From the NCBI GenBank assembly GCA_014649555.1, contig BMTG01000016.1, positions 116,628 through 180,627 of the forward strand: DNA of 64,000 nt, in the 5' to 3' direction. This stretch comes from Streptomyces globisporus (GTDB taxonomy: Bacteria > Actinomycetota > Actinomycetes > Streptomycetales > Streptomycetaceae). This document shows, piece after piece, positions 19,275 to 28,900 of the stretch. Made by a program: the position numbers and the translations under genes. Under the pieces are notes generated by a model. The model worked only from the letters and a program-made list of their open reading frames with translations. It did not search any database and was not told the DNA's origin. Within the stretch, counting starts at the first letter, position 1. Every line of letters begins with the position of its first letter.

Positions 19275-20750
19275 TCAGACCGCTTCGGCGGTCTCCGGCA
19301 GCTGTTCGTGGAGCAGTTCGGTGAGCCGGGCGACGTCGGCGACATCGCCGAAGTCCCTGGCAGCGGTGTCGACGGTCTTGCGCAGGCGGGTGTTCACCCG
19401 CTCGGAGCGGACCTTCTTGGCGATCTTCAGAGCCTGCCCGGCCAGCACGGTGGACTGCTCCGGCTCGCGCTGGAGGAGGTGGACGGTGGCCATGCCGATG
19501 AGGTTGAGCGCGTAGGAGCGCTGGTGCTCGTCGTCCTCGCCGAACAGTTCGACGGCCTTCTCCATGACGGGCTCGGCGAGCGAGGCGTAGGTGGGGCTGC
19601 GGCCGGCGACATAGGCCAGGTCGCGGTAGGAGTGGGCGTTCTCGCCGTTCAGCTCGGCCTCGGAGAAGAAGCGGATCCAGTCGGGCTCGGGCTCACCGTC
19701 GAGCCCGGCGTCCAGGAAGGTGTCCTCGGCCATCCGGACGGCCCGTTTGCACTTGCTGGGCTGGCCCATGTTGGCGTAGGCGCGGGCCTCCATCGCATAC
19801 AGCATGGCCTGGGTCCGGGAGGTGGCGCAGTCGCGACTGCCGTACTGCGCGAGGTGGATCAGCTCCAGGGCGTCGTCGGGGCGGCCCAGGTGGATCATCT
19901 GGCGGCTCATGCTGGAGAGAATGTAGCTCCCGAGCGGTTTGTCACCGGCCTCCTTGGCGGCGTGCAGGGCGAGCACGAAGTACTTCTGGGCGGTGGGCTG
20001 GAGGCCGACGTCGTAGCTCATCCAGCCCGCCAGCTCGGCCAGTTCGGCGGCGCAGCGGAAGAGCCGCTGGGCGGTGGGGCCGGGCTGGGGCTCCTGGAGG
20101 AGGTCGGTGACCTCGTGCAGCTGTCCGACGACGGCCTTGCGGCGCAGTCCGCCGCCGCACTGGGCGTCCCACTGCCGGAACATCGCGGTGGTCGACTCCA
20201 GAAGGTCCAGCTCGGGCCGGGAGAGTCTGGAGGGGCGGGGGTCGGTGGCCGGGGCCTCCGGTTCGCCGGTCCCCTGCACGGGGACGGGCACCAGCCAGCG
20301 CTGCATCGGCTCGATGAGCGCGGGGCCCGCGGCCAGCGCCAGCGAGCTGCCGAGAAAGCCGCGCCGGGCGAGCATCAGGTCGCTGCGGGAGAACTCGCTG
20401 AGCAGGGCGACGGTCTGCGGGCCGGCCCAGGGGAGGTCGACCCCGGCCACCGAGGGTGACTGGTGGGCGGTGCGCAGCCCGAGCTGCTCGACGGCGACGA
20501 CGGCTCCGAAGCGCTCCGAGAACAGCTCGGAGAGGATGCGCGGGATCGGCTCCCGCGGCTGCTCGCCGTCGAGCCAGCGCCGCACCCGGGAGGTGTCGGT
20601 ACTGATGTGGGAGGCGCCCATCTGCCGGGCCCGCCGGTTGACCTGGCGGGCCAGCTCGCCCTTGGACCAGCCACTGCGCACGAACCACGAGCCCAACTGC
20701 TCGTTGGGACGCTTTCCGGCATCCGTGTCGCCTGCGCCGCTGCCACTCAC
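19275..20750 (-). CDS. nsdA: NsdA family negative regulator
   Basis: NsdA of S. coelicolor represses sporulation and antibiotic production; the assignment here rests on its characteristic N-terminal sequence and its position beside amtB. The 491-residue protein has a helix-turn-helix-like N-terminus (RSGWSKGELARQVNRRARQ) followed by RRWLDGEQPREPIPRILSEL, then a long helical, TPR-like region (about 210-470) with repeated Ala/Leu/Tyr patterns such as MLYAMEARAYANMGQPSKC. The GTG at 20750 was chosen because the G-rich stretch GGGGGCG lies upstream; an ATG at 20780 is possible. Confidence 0.88.
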   Translation of the reverse strand: MSGSGAGDTDAGKRPNEQLGSWFVRSGWSKGELARQVNRRARQMGASHISTDTSRVRRWLDGEQPREPIPRILSELFSERFGAVVAVEQLGLRTAHQSPSVAGVDLPWAGPQTVALLSEFSRSDLMLARRGFLGSSLALAAGPALIEPMQRWLVPVPVQGTGEPEAPATDPRPSRLSRPELDLLESTTAMFRQWDAQCGGGLRRKAVVGQLHEVTDLLQEPQPGPTAQRLFRCAAELAELAGWMSYDVGLQPTAQKYFVLALHAAKEAGDKPLGSYILSSMSRQMIHLGRPDDALELIHLAQYGSRDCATSRTQAMLYAMEARAYANMGQPSKCKRAVRMAEDTFLDAGLDGEPEPDWIRFFSEAELNGENAHSYRDLAYVAGRSPTYASLAEPVMEKAVELFGEDDEHQRSYALNLIGMATVHLLQREPEQSTVLAGQALKIAKKVRSERVNTRLRKTVDTAARDFGDVADVARLTELLHEQLPETAEAV

Positions 20751-21178
20751 TGGAACGCCCCCATCCCGCTGAAACCTCATCGCGCGAACCATTATCAGAA
20801 TGCCGTGCATCGGTGCTGTCCGTACGGGAGTTGGACACCCTCGAACAGGAAATCGGGTTGCCTGCGGCATACCCGTGGGTGCACATACTCCCAGAGTCCG
20901 TGTACCGACGGTAATCCTACGATCACCCCTCTCGCGAGGGAGATTGAAGAAACGCCACCATTCGCCACCCCTTCGAATGAACCCGACTGCCCCTGCGCGC
21001 GCTTGACTTGAGGAATCAGAACCGAGGGCGAGCGCACGGAAGCACTCGGGGGCGCGCACACCGTGTCGCACTCCGTTTCGCACCACCGCGCACGCCACTC
21101 GATCGAGTTGCAGCGACGGAGGGTTACCCGAGCGACGCGGGTCGTAACCACCGGCGAGCCGTACCCGTTGGAGGGGGC
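20751..21178. other. Divergent intergenic region between nsdA and the primase/polymerase-like gene
   Basis: This 428-nt region must hold both promoters. Visible structure includes a 12-bp palindrome ACTCGATCGAGT near 21098-21109 and an imperfect repeat GGTTAC...GTAACC at 21122-21149. No gene is supported here. Confidence 0.5.
21122..21149. promoter_or_regulatory. Imperfect inverted repeat before the primase/polymerase-like gene
   Basis: GGTTACCCG and CGGGTCGTAACC form an imperfect dyad 30 nt upstream of the ATG at 21179. A repressor site is possible; the evidence is symmetry alone. Confidence 0.3.
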
Positions 21179-21826
21179 ATGGGCTTCACGATCGGCGGCA
21201 TCCGGGAGATGCGATCCGGTGCGCGGCGACGCCACCGCGGCACCGAGGGCACGGCGGTGGCCGAGTACACAGGACTGTGGGGCTGGGCGGTGGTGCCCGG
21301 GGCACGGGCCGAGGCCGGCGCCTGCTCGTGCGGCGATCCGGTGTGCCCCTCCCCCGGCGCCCACCCGCTGGGCTTCGCCGGGGAGGTCCCGTCAGGCACC
21401 GGCCTGGACCGCGCGGCGGACGCCTGGGCGCAGACACCGGGCGCCGCGATGCTGCTGCCGGTGGGCCGCTCCTTCGACGTCCTGGACGTCGCGGAGCAGG
21501 CCGGGCGGCGGGCGCTGGTGCGGATGGAGCGGATGGGGCTGCCGCTGGGCCCGGTCACGGTGACACCGACCGGGCGGGCCCAGTTCTTCGTCGCCCCCGG
21601 GGCCGCCGCCGAGCTGCCGGAGCTGCTCTACCGGATGGGCTGGGACGACGCGGGCCTGGATCTGCGCGCCCTGGGCCCGGGGGCGCACATCACCGCCCCG
21701 CCGTCCGACCTCGGCGGCCTCGGCCCGGTCCGCTGGCTGCGGCCCCCGGTGCTGGACACGGCGGCCACTCCCCCGCAGGCGCGGCTGCTGCTGGGGACCC
21801 TGGCGTACGTCTGTCACCGCTCGTAG
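21179..21826 (+). CDS. Primase/polymerase (prim-pol) N-terminal domain-like protein
   Basis: The 215-residue protein resembles the N-terminal region of the bifunctional DNA primase/polymerase family in its order of motifs: GWAVVPGARAEAG, CSCGDPVCPSPGAHP, the FDVLDVAE region and HITAPPSDLGG. It is shorter than active prim-pol proteins and the catalytic acidic residues look reduced (FDVLDVAE instead of a clear DxD). It may be a regulatory or degenerate relative; small stand-alone members are common in Streptomyces. A GGAGGGGG site directly precedes the ATG. Confidence 0.7.
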   Translation: MGFTIGGIREMRSGARRRHRGTEGTAVAEYTGLWGWAVVPGARAEAGACSCGDPVCPSPGAHPLGFAGEVPSGTGLDRAADAWAQTPGAAMLLPVGRSFDVLDVAEQAGRRALVRMERMGLPLGPVTVTPTGRAQFFVAPGAAAELPELLYRMGWDDAGLDLRALGPGAHITAPPSDLGGLGPVRWLRPPVLDTAATPPQARLLLGTLAYVCHRS

Positions 21827-21838
21827 AAGCCCGGGAAA

Positions 21839-21886
21839 CGGCGGACGGGCGGCGGCCCCCTCGAAGGAGCCGCCGCCCGTCCGCCG
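21839..21886. terminator. Bidirectional terminator between primase/polymerase-like gene and ftsY
   Basis: A perfect 18-bp inverted repeat of CGGCGGACGGGCGGCGGC with a 12-nt loop lies between the two convergent stop codons. Confidence 0.85.
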
Positions 21887-21905
21887 TACCGGATCGCGGG
21901 GCGGT

Positions 21906-23111
21906 TCAGTCGCCGATCAGGGCGTCCACGAAGGCGCCCGGCTCGAACGGGGCGAGGTCGTCCGGCCCCTCGCCGAGACCGATCAGCTTCACGGGTACGC
22001 CCAGCTCGCGCTGGACCGCGATGACGATGCCGCCCTTGGCGGTGCCGTCGAGCTTGGTGAGGACGATGCCGGTGATGTCCACGACCTCCGCGAACACCCG
22101 GGCCTGGACGAGACCGTTCTGCCCGGTGGTGGCGTCGAGGACGAGGAGCACCTCGTCCAGCGGGCCGTGCTTCTCCACCACGCGCTTGACCTTGCCCAGC
22201 TCGTCCATGAGCCCGGTCTTGGTGTGCAGCCGGCCCGCGGTGTCGATGAGGACGACGTCGGCGCCCTCGGCGATGCCTTCCTTGACCGCGTCGTAGGCGA
22301 TCGACGCCGGGTCGCCGCCCTCGGGGCCCCGGACCGTACGCGCTCCGACACGCTCGCCCCAGGTCTGGAGCTGGTCGGCGGCGGCGGCGCGGAAGGTGTC
22401 GGCCGCGCCGAGCACCACGCTGCGGCCGTCGGCGACGAGCACCCGGGCCAGCTTGCCGGTGGTGGTGGTCTTGCCGGTGCCGTTGACGCCGACGACCATG
22501 ACGACGCCGGGGGTCTCCGCGCCGCCCTCGGTCTTGACCTCGCGGTCGAAGTCCGGGCCGAGCAGGGTGATCAGCTCCTCGCGGAGCAGGGTGCGCAGCT
22601 CTTCCGGGGTGCGGGTGCCGAGCACGCGGACGCGCTCGCGGAGCCGCTCGACCAGTTCCTGGGTGGGGGCGACGCCGACGTCGGCGGTGAGGAGGGTGTC
22701 CTCGATCTCCTCCCAGGTGTCCTCGTCGAGGTTGTCCCGGGAGAGCAGGGTGAGGAGCCCCTTGCCGAGCGAGTTCTGCGAGCGGGCGAGCCGGGCGCGC
22801 AGGCGGACGAGCCGGCCGGCGGTGGGCTCGGGGACCTCCAGCGCGGGGGCCTCGGCGACCGGAGCCTCCTCCTCCACGGGCGCGGTGGCGTCCGGGAGGC
22901 CGACTTCGTCGATGGTGCGCCGCGCTTCGTCGCGCGGCGTCTCGGCCTCCTCGCCGACCTGCGGTTCGGCGGGAGGGGTGATGGTCGGCGTGCTCGGCGG
23001 CGGGGGCGGCAGCTGCTTCTTCTTGCGGCTGCCGACCACGAGCCCGCCGACCAGGCCGACAGCGACCAGGGCGATGACTACAGCGAGGATGACGATTTCG
23101 ACGAGTTCCAT
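21906..23111 (-). CDS. ftsY: Signal recognition particle receptor FtsY
   Basis: FtsY is the membrane docking GTPase for SRP-ribosome complexes. The 401-residue protein begins MELVEIVILAVVIALVAVGL, a single N-terminal anchor typical of actinobacterial FtsY, followed by a Pro/Glu-rich linker and the NG domain with GVNGTGKTTTTGKLA, DTAGRLHTKTGLM and TKLDGTAKGG. The start at 23111 was preferred over 23132 because the anchor begins there. Confidence 0.97.
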   Translation of the reverse strand: MELVEIVILAVVIALVAVGLVGGLVVGSRKKKQLPPPPPSTPTITPPAEPQVGEEAETPRDEARRTIDEVGLPDATAPVEEEAPVAEAPALEVPEPTAGRLVRLRARLARSQNSLGKGLLTLLSRDNLDEDTWEEIEDTLLTADVGVAPTQELVERLRERVRVLGTRTPEELRTLLREELITLLGPDFDREVKTEGGAETPGVVMVVGVNGTGKTTTTGKLARVLVADGRSVVLGAADTFRAAAADQLQTWGERVGARTVRGPEGGDPASIAYDAVKEGIAEGADVVLIDTAGRLHTKTGLMDELGKVKRVVEKHGPLDEVLLVLDATTGQNGLVQARVFAEVVDITGIVLTKLDGTAKGGIVIAVQRELGVPVKLIGLGEGPDDLAPFEPGAFVDALIGD

Positions 23112-23310
23112 AACCCGTCCAGTATCGGCCACGGCCGTCCCGCGGGCGCTGCCCTGGCAGACCCCCGGCGATCCGTCCGCCCCCTATACACCTTTTGGCC
23201 GCAATGCGGACGCGACCCCCTACACTTCTGACGGCTCGTCAGGTACGGTGCGCCCGCCCGTCCGCCCGTACAGCCGCCCGTCTGCCCGCTCCGGCGAAGG
23301 GACGCCCCCG

Positions 23311-24297
23311 ATGGCCTTCACAGTGGTCCGGTTCAATCTCGTCGAGCCCGACGCCACCCCCGTATCGCTTTCGGCCCGCTACCGCGCCGCCCTGGAGATG
23401 GCGGCGTACGCGGACGAGCACGGCGTCGACACGGTGCAGACCGAGGAGCATCACGGGGTGGCGAACTCCTGGCTGCCCTCCCCGTTCACCTTCGCCGGAG
23501 CGGTCTTCGGCGCCACCCGCCGGATCGCGGTCACCGTCTCGGCGATCATCGGGCCGCTGCACGATCCGCTGCGGCTCGCGGAGGACATCGCGGTGCTGGA
23601 TCTGCTGAGCGCGGGCCGGCTGGTGACGGTGGCGGGGATCGGCTACCGCCCGGAGGAGTACGAGCGGGCGGGGGTCGAGTGGGGCCGGCGCGGCAGGCTC
23701 CAGGACGAGCTGCTGGAGACGCTGCTGGCGGCGTGGACCGGGGAGCCGTTCCCGTACCGGGGCCGTACGGTACGGGTCACCCCACGCCCGTACACGCGGC
23801 CGCACCCGATGCTGCTGGTCGGCGGCAGCTCGCGGGCGGCGGCGCGGCGGGCGGCCCGGCTGGGGCTGCCGCTGTTCCCGAGCGCGCATCTGCCGGAGCT
23901 GGAGGCGTTCTACCGGGAGCAGTGCGCCGAGCACGGGACGGAGGGCTTCTGCATGATGCCAGCGGAGCGCACCCCGCTGCTGCATGTCTCCGAGAACCCG
24001 GAGCGGACGTGGGCCCTGTACGGGGAGCATCTGCTGCACGAGGCGCGGACGTACGCCTCCTGGCAGTCCAAGGACATCCGCTCGGCGGTGCGCTCGGCCG
24101 CGACGACGGTGGCGGAGCTGCGCGAGGAGGGGGTGTACCGGATCGTCACGCCGGACGAGCTGGCGGGCCTGGGGGCGGAGAGCCTGGTGCTGCATCCGCT
24201 GTGCGGCGGGATGCCGGTGGAGGAGGGGTGGCGGAGTCTGCGGCTGTTCTGCGAGGCACTGACCCGGGAGAGGCCGGCGGCCCCGGCTCAAGGGTGA
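23311..24297 (+). CDS. LLM-class flavin-dependent oxidoreductase
   Basis: Luciferase-like monooxygenases use FMN or F420. The 328-residue protein shows the TIM-barrel pattern: VDTVQTEEHHGVANSWLPSP, RIAVTVSAIIGPLHDPLRLA, VLDLLSAGRLVTVAGIG and MLLVGGSSRAAARRAARLGL. The substrate and cofactor cannot be told from the sequence; cofC in this window shows that the organism makes F420. The gene is divergent from ftsY and ends in a hairpin that overlaps its stop codon. Confidence 0.88.
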   Translation: MAFTVVRFNLVEPDATPVSLSARYRAALEMAAYADEHGVDTVQTEEHHGVANSWLPSPFTFAGAVFGATRRIAVTVSAIIGPLHDPLRLAEDIAVLDLLSAGRLVTVAGIGYRPEEYERAGVEWGRRGRLQDELLETLLAAWTGEPFPYRGRTVRVTPRPYTRPHPMLLVGGSSRAAARRAARLGLPLFPSAHLPELEAFYREQCAEHGTEGFCMMPAERTPLLHVSENPERTWALYGEHLLHEARTYASWQSKDIRSAVRSAATTVAELREEGVYRIVTPDELAGLGAESLVLHPLCGGMPVEEGWRSLRLFCEALTRERPAAPAQG

Positions 24298-24311
24298 GCC
24301 GGGGCCGCCGG
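24274..24311. terminator. Terminator overlapping the LLM gene stop codon
   Basis: A 17-bp inverted repeat with a short loop spans the last codons and stop of the LLM gene and faces glcP, which ends at 24364. Confidence 0.75.
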
Positions 24312-24363
24312 TGAAGAGGAGAGGGGCAGCGGGGGGGTAGCCCGTCTCCTCCAGCGCGGGGGG

Positions 24364-25785
24364 TCAGCCCATCTCCTCCAGCGTCTTGCCCTTGGTCTCC
24401 TTCACGAACTTGAGCACGAAGGGGATCGAGAGCACGGCGAAGCAGGCGTAGATGATGTACGTCCCCGAGAGGTTCCAGTCGGCCAGGCTCGGGAAGCTGG
24501 CGGTGATCGCCCAGTTGGCGATCCACTGCGCGAAGACGGCGACACCGAGGGCGGCGGCGCGCAGGCGGTTCGGGAACATCTCGCCCAGGAAGACCCAGAC
24601 GACGACACCCCACGACAGGGCGAAGAAGAGCACGAACACATGGGCGGCGATCAGGGCCACGGCACCCTGGGTCTCGGGCAGCTTGCCGTCGACCAGGTCG
24701 GCGGAGAAGGCCCAGGCCTCGACGGCGAGCGCGACCGCCATACCGACGGAGCCGACGAGGGCGAGCGGCCTGCGGCCCACCCGGTCGACCAGCACCATCG
24801 CGATCACCGTGCCGATGATGTTGATGATCGAGGTGGTGAACGAGTAGAAGAACGAGTCGGTCGGGTCGATGCCGACGGACTGCCACAGCGTCGCCGAGTA
24901 GTAGAAGGCCACGTTGATGCCGACGAGTTGCTGGAACATCGAGAGGCCGATACCGACCCAGACGATCGGCAGGAAGAAGAAGCGGTTGCCGAGCAGGTCC
25001 TTGAAGGAGGACTTGTGCTCGCTGTGCATGGCCGTCTCGATCTCGGTCACGCGCGCGTCGAGGTCGATCTTGTCGCCCTCGACCTCTTCGAGGATCTTGC
25101 GGGCCTCGGCCTTCTTGCCGACCGAGATGAGGAAGCGCGGGGACTCGGGGATGGCGAAGGAGAGGAGCCCGTACAGGATGGCCGGGACGACCATCACGCC
25201 GAGCATCCACTGCCAGGCCTCCAGGCCCAGGATCTCGCCGCGCTGGTCGCCGTCGGCGATCTGCAGGACGGCGTAGTTGACCAGCTGGGAGATGGCGATG
25301 CCGATGACGATCGCGGCCTGCTGGAAGGAACCGAGCCGGCCGCGGTAGGCGGGCGGGGAGACCTCGGCGATGTAGGCCGGGCCGATCACGGAGGCCATGC
25401 CGATGGCGAAGCCGCCGATGATGCGCCACATCGCCAGGTCCCAGAGCGCGAACGGCAGCGCGGAGCCGATCGCGCTGGCGGTGAAGAGCACCGAGGCGAT
25501 CTGCATACAGCGGATGCGGCCGATCCGGTCCGCGATCCGGCCCGCGGTGGCGGCGCCGATCGCACATCCGATCAGCGCGATGGCGATGACCTGGGCGAGT
25601 GTTCCGGAACCGATGTCGTACCGGTCACGGATCGCCTCGACGGCGCCGTTGATGACGGAGCTGTCGTAGCCGAAGAGGAAGCCGCCCATCGCCGCGGCCG
25701 CGGTGATGAAGATGACATGGCCGAGATGGTCCGGGTGGGCCGCCCTCGCCCCGGACTCGGGTCCGTTCGCTGTGCTGCTGGTCAC
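24364..25785 (-). CDS. glcP: Glucose permease GlcP (MFS sugar/proton symporter)
   Basis: GlcP is the main glucose uptake system of S. coelicolor. The 473-residue protein has twelve predicted membrane segments and the sugar-porter signatures GRIADRIGRIRC, PESPRFLISVG, FQQLVGINVAFYYS, VDRVGRRPLALVG and KETKGKTLEEMG. The GTG at 25785 is preceded by AGGAG at 5 nt. The length agrees with the known protein. It stands alone, facing away from smc, and control by glucose is likely but not visible. Confidence 0.92.
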   Translation of the reverse strand: MTSSTANGPESGARAAHPDHLGHVIFITAAAAMGGFLFGYDSSVINGAVEAIRDRYDIGSGTLAQVIAIALIGCAIGAATAGRIADRIGRIRCMQIASVLFTASAIGSALPFALWDLAMWRIIGGFAIGMASVIGPAYIAEVSPPAYRGRLGSFQQAAIVIGIAISQLVNYAVLQIADGDQRGEILGLEAWQWMLGVMVVPAILYGLLSFAIPESPRFLISVGKKAEARKILEEVEGDKIDLDARVTEIETAMHSEHKSSFKDLLGNRFFFLPIVWVGIGLSMFQQLVGINVAFYYSATLWQSVGIDPTDSFFYSFTTSIINIIGTVIAMVLVDRVGRRPLALVGSVGMAVALAVEAWAFSADLVDGKLPETQGAVALIAAHVFVLFFALSWGVVVWVFLGEMFPNRLRAAALGVAVFAQWIANWAITASFPSLADWNLSGTYIIYACFAVLSIPFVLKFVKETKGKTLEEMG

Positions 25786-25990
25786 GTGAACTCCTGATGC
25801 CTGGCCGGGGGTCAGACGTGGGGTGTGAGCCTTCCCAGTGGCGCACACCATCCGGCTCGCCACCACTTGAAGACCAAATCAACTTCGCAGAGATTATGCG
25901 TTCAAGAATCGAAGTCAAACAGCGGGTCCGGTGCCGTGTACCCCGGGGTGCGCAAAAGGTGCGTTGAACCTCTGATGATTCGGTAAAGAG

Positions 25991-28900
25991 TCAGCGCAGC
26001 CGCTGGCTGATGACCTTCGAGACGCCGTCGCCCTGCATGGACACGCCGTACAGCGCGTCGGCGACCTCCATCGTCCGCTTCTGGTGGGTGATCACGATCA
26101 GCTGCGAGCTCTCCTGGAGCTCCTCCATGATCCGGATCAGCCGCTGGAGATTCGTGTCGTCGAGCGCGGCCTCGACCTCGTCCATCACATAGAACGGACT
26201 GGGCCGGGCCTTGAAGATCGAGACCAGCAACGCCACCGCCGTCAGGGACCGCTCGCCGCCCGACAGCAGGGAGAGCCGCTTCACCTTCTTGCCCGGCGGG
26301 CGGGCCTCGACGTCCACGCCGGTGGTGAGCATGTTGTCCGGGTCGGTCAGGATGAGCCGGCCCTCGCCGCCGGGGAAGAGCCGCGAGAAGACGCCCTCGA
26401 ACTGCCGGGCGGTGTCGTGGTACGCCTCGGTGAAGACCTGCTCGACCCGCTCGTCGACCTCCTTGATCACCTGGAGCAGATCGGCCCGGGTCTTCTTCAG
26501 GTCTTCAAGCTGCTCGGACAGGAACTTGTGCCGTTCCTCCAGGGCCGAGAACTCCTCCAACGCGAGCGGATTCACCTTCCCGAGTTGCTGGTACGCCCGT
26601 TCGGCCGACCGCAGCCGCTTCTCCTGCTCGGGCCGCCGGTACGGCTTCGGCTGGTTGCGCGGGTGCTCCGGATCCTCCGGCAGCTCCTCGCCCTCGGCGG
26701 CGGGCGACGGCGGCACGAGCTGGTCGGGGCCGTACTCGGAGACCAGCCCCGCGGGCTCCACGCCCAGCTCCTCCAGGGCCTTCGTCTCCAACTGCTCGAT
26801 CCGCAGCCGCTTCTCGGCCCCCAGCACCTCGCCCCGGTGGACCGAGTCGGTGAGCTTGTCCAGCTCGCCCTTCAGCGCCCGGCCCCGGTCGCGCTCGACG
26901 GCCAGCTCGTGCTCCCGCTCGCCCTTCGCCGCCTCGGCCGACGTCCGCTCCTCGTCGGCCCGTACGAGGGACACCTCGACGTGCGCCAGCAGCTGACGGG
27001 CGCCCGAGGCGACGGCGGAGGCGACCTCGGCCTCGTACCGCAGCCGGGTCCGGCGCTGTTCGGCACGGGCGCGGGCCTCACGTTCGGTCCGGGCGGCCCG
27101 GTCCAGCGCATCGGCGCGCCCGGCCAGCGCCTTGACCCGCTCCTCGTGCGTACGGGCCTGGAGCCGGGCCTCCATCTCGGTCTGGCGGGCGTTGGCCCCG
27201 TCGGCGGCGAGCCGGTCCCGCACGGAGGTGTCGGGCTCCTCCTCGGCCGGTGTCTCCTCGGCGACCAGCAGCCGCTCGGCCAGCTCCTCGGCCTCCTCGG
27301 TCGCCCGCTCCAGGGCCTCCTGGGCGCGGGCGGCGGATGCGGTCATGCGCTCGGCCTCGCCCGCCGCGCTCCGGGCCGTCCCGGCGAGCCGCCCGAGCTG
27401 CTGGGCGAACCCGGACTTCTCCCGCTCGGCCGCCCGGCGGCGCTCCCCCAGCTCCTCGACGAGCGCGGCCTGCTCGGTGCGCCGCTCCCCCGCCTGGCGC
27501 TGGGCCCCGGCCAGCTGATCGCACCGTACGGCCAGGTCGGCCAGCTCGGCGGCGGCCTCGTCGACGGAGGCCTGCACCTCCAGCAGGCTGGGCGCCCCGG
27601 CCGACCCACCGTGCGCGAAGTGGGCGGAGAGCACATCCCCCTCCCCGGTCACCGCGGTCAGCCCGGGCTGCGCGGCGACCAGCGCCTCGGCGTCCTCCAG
27701 CGTCGCGACGACCACCATCCCCGTGACGAGGCGACGGACGGCCCCGACGAGCGCGGCGGGCCCGCGCACGAGATCGGCGACGGCGGGCGAGGCGAGGACG
27801 GCGGTCGTCTCGGGGCGGACATGGTGCGGGACGGCGGTGTCGGGGCCTGCGGGCGCGGGTTCGCCGGGACCTGCCGGGGCGCGGCCCGAGGCCGCGCCGG
27901 GGCCGACGGCGGCCGCGGGTTCGCCGGGAGCGCCGCTCTGGCCGGGCAGCACGGCGGGCGCGGAGTGCGGAGCCTCGTCCCGTACGGACGCCTGCTCACC
28001 GGACCGGTCCCGTACCGGAACGGGCTCACCGGACTGCTCCGGTACGTGGCGGGGCCGGGCTTCCGGAGCGACGTCGGTCACCCCGCCCAGCAGCATCGCC
28101 GCCCGCCCCGCGTCCCGTTCACGCAGGAGCCGGATCGCGTCGGCCGCCGTGGCCGGGTCCGTGACGGCCACCGCGTCCGCCGCCGTGCCCAGGGCGGCCG
28201 CGACCGGGATCTCGTACCCGGGCTCGACGGTCAGCAGTTCGGCGGCGGGGCCGAGAAGTCCGGCCAGCCGGTCCCGGGCGCCGAGCAGCGCGCCCGTGCC
28301 GTCCTTGCGGCGGAGCCCCAGGGCCAGCGCCTCGTGCCGGGCCGCGACCGCCGCCCGCCGGCGCTCGGCGGCGGTGGCTTCGTCACGGGCCGCGCTGTGG
28401 GCGGCCTGCGCCCCGGCCAGGGCCCGCTTCGCCTCCTCGTGGCGGGCGGTCAGCTCCTCGTCGACCCCGTCCAGCCCTTCGACCTCGGCTTTGAGCTGCT
28501 CGTACTCCTCCTGGGCGGCGACCGCGCGCTCCTGGGCCTCGTCGCGGGAGACCGCCAGCCGGTCGATCTCGGCCTGGGCCGAACCGGCCCGGCTGCGGGC
28601 CGCGTTGACCTGGCCGTTCAGCCGGGCGAGCCCTTCGCGCCGGTCGGCGATGGCGCGGGCCGCGTCCTTGAGCCGGCGCTCCTCGGCGGCCAGCTCGCGT
28701 TCCAGGTCGGCGCGGTGGGCGACGGTGTCCTCCAGCGCGTGTTCGGCCGCCTCCAGGGCCGCCGTCAGCTCCGCCTCCTGCTCGCGGATCCGGGCCGCCT
28801 CGCGCTCCAGGTCCTCGGGGTCGCGGCCGCGGCGCTCCTCGGCGGGCGCCTCGGAGGCGCTGCGGACCCGGGCGTCGGCCAGCGAGACCGTGCCGCGGAC

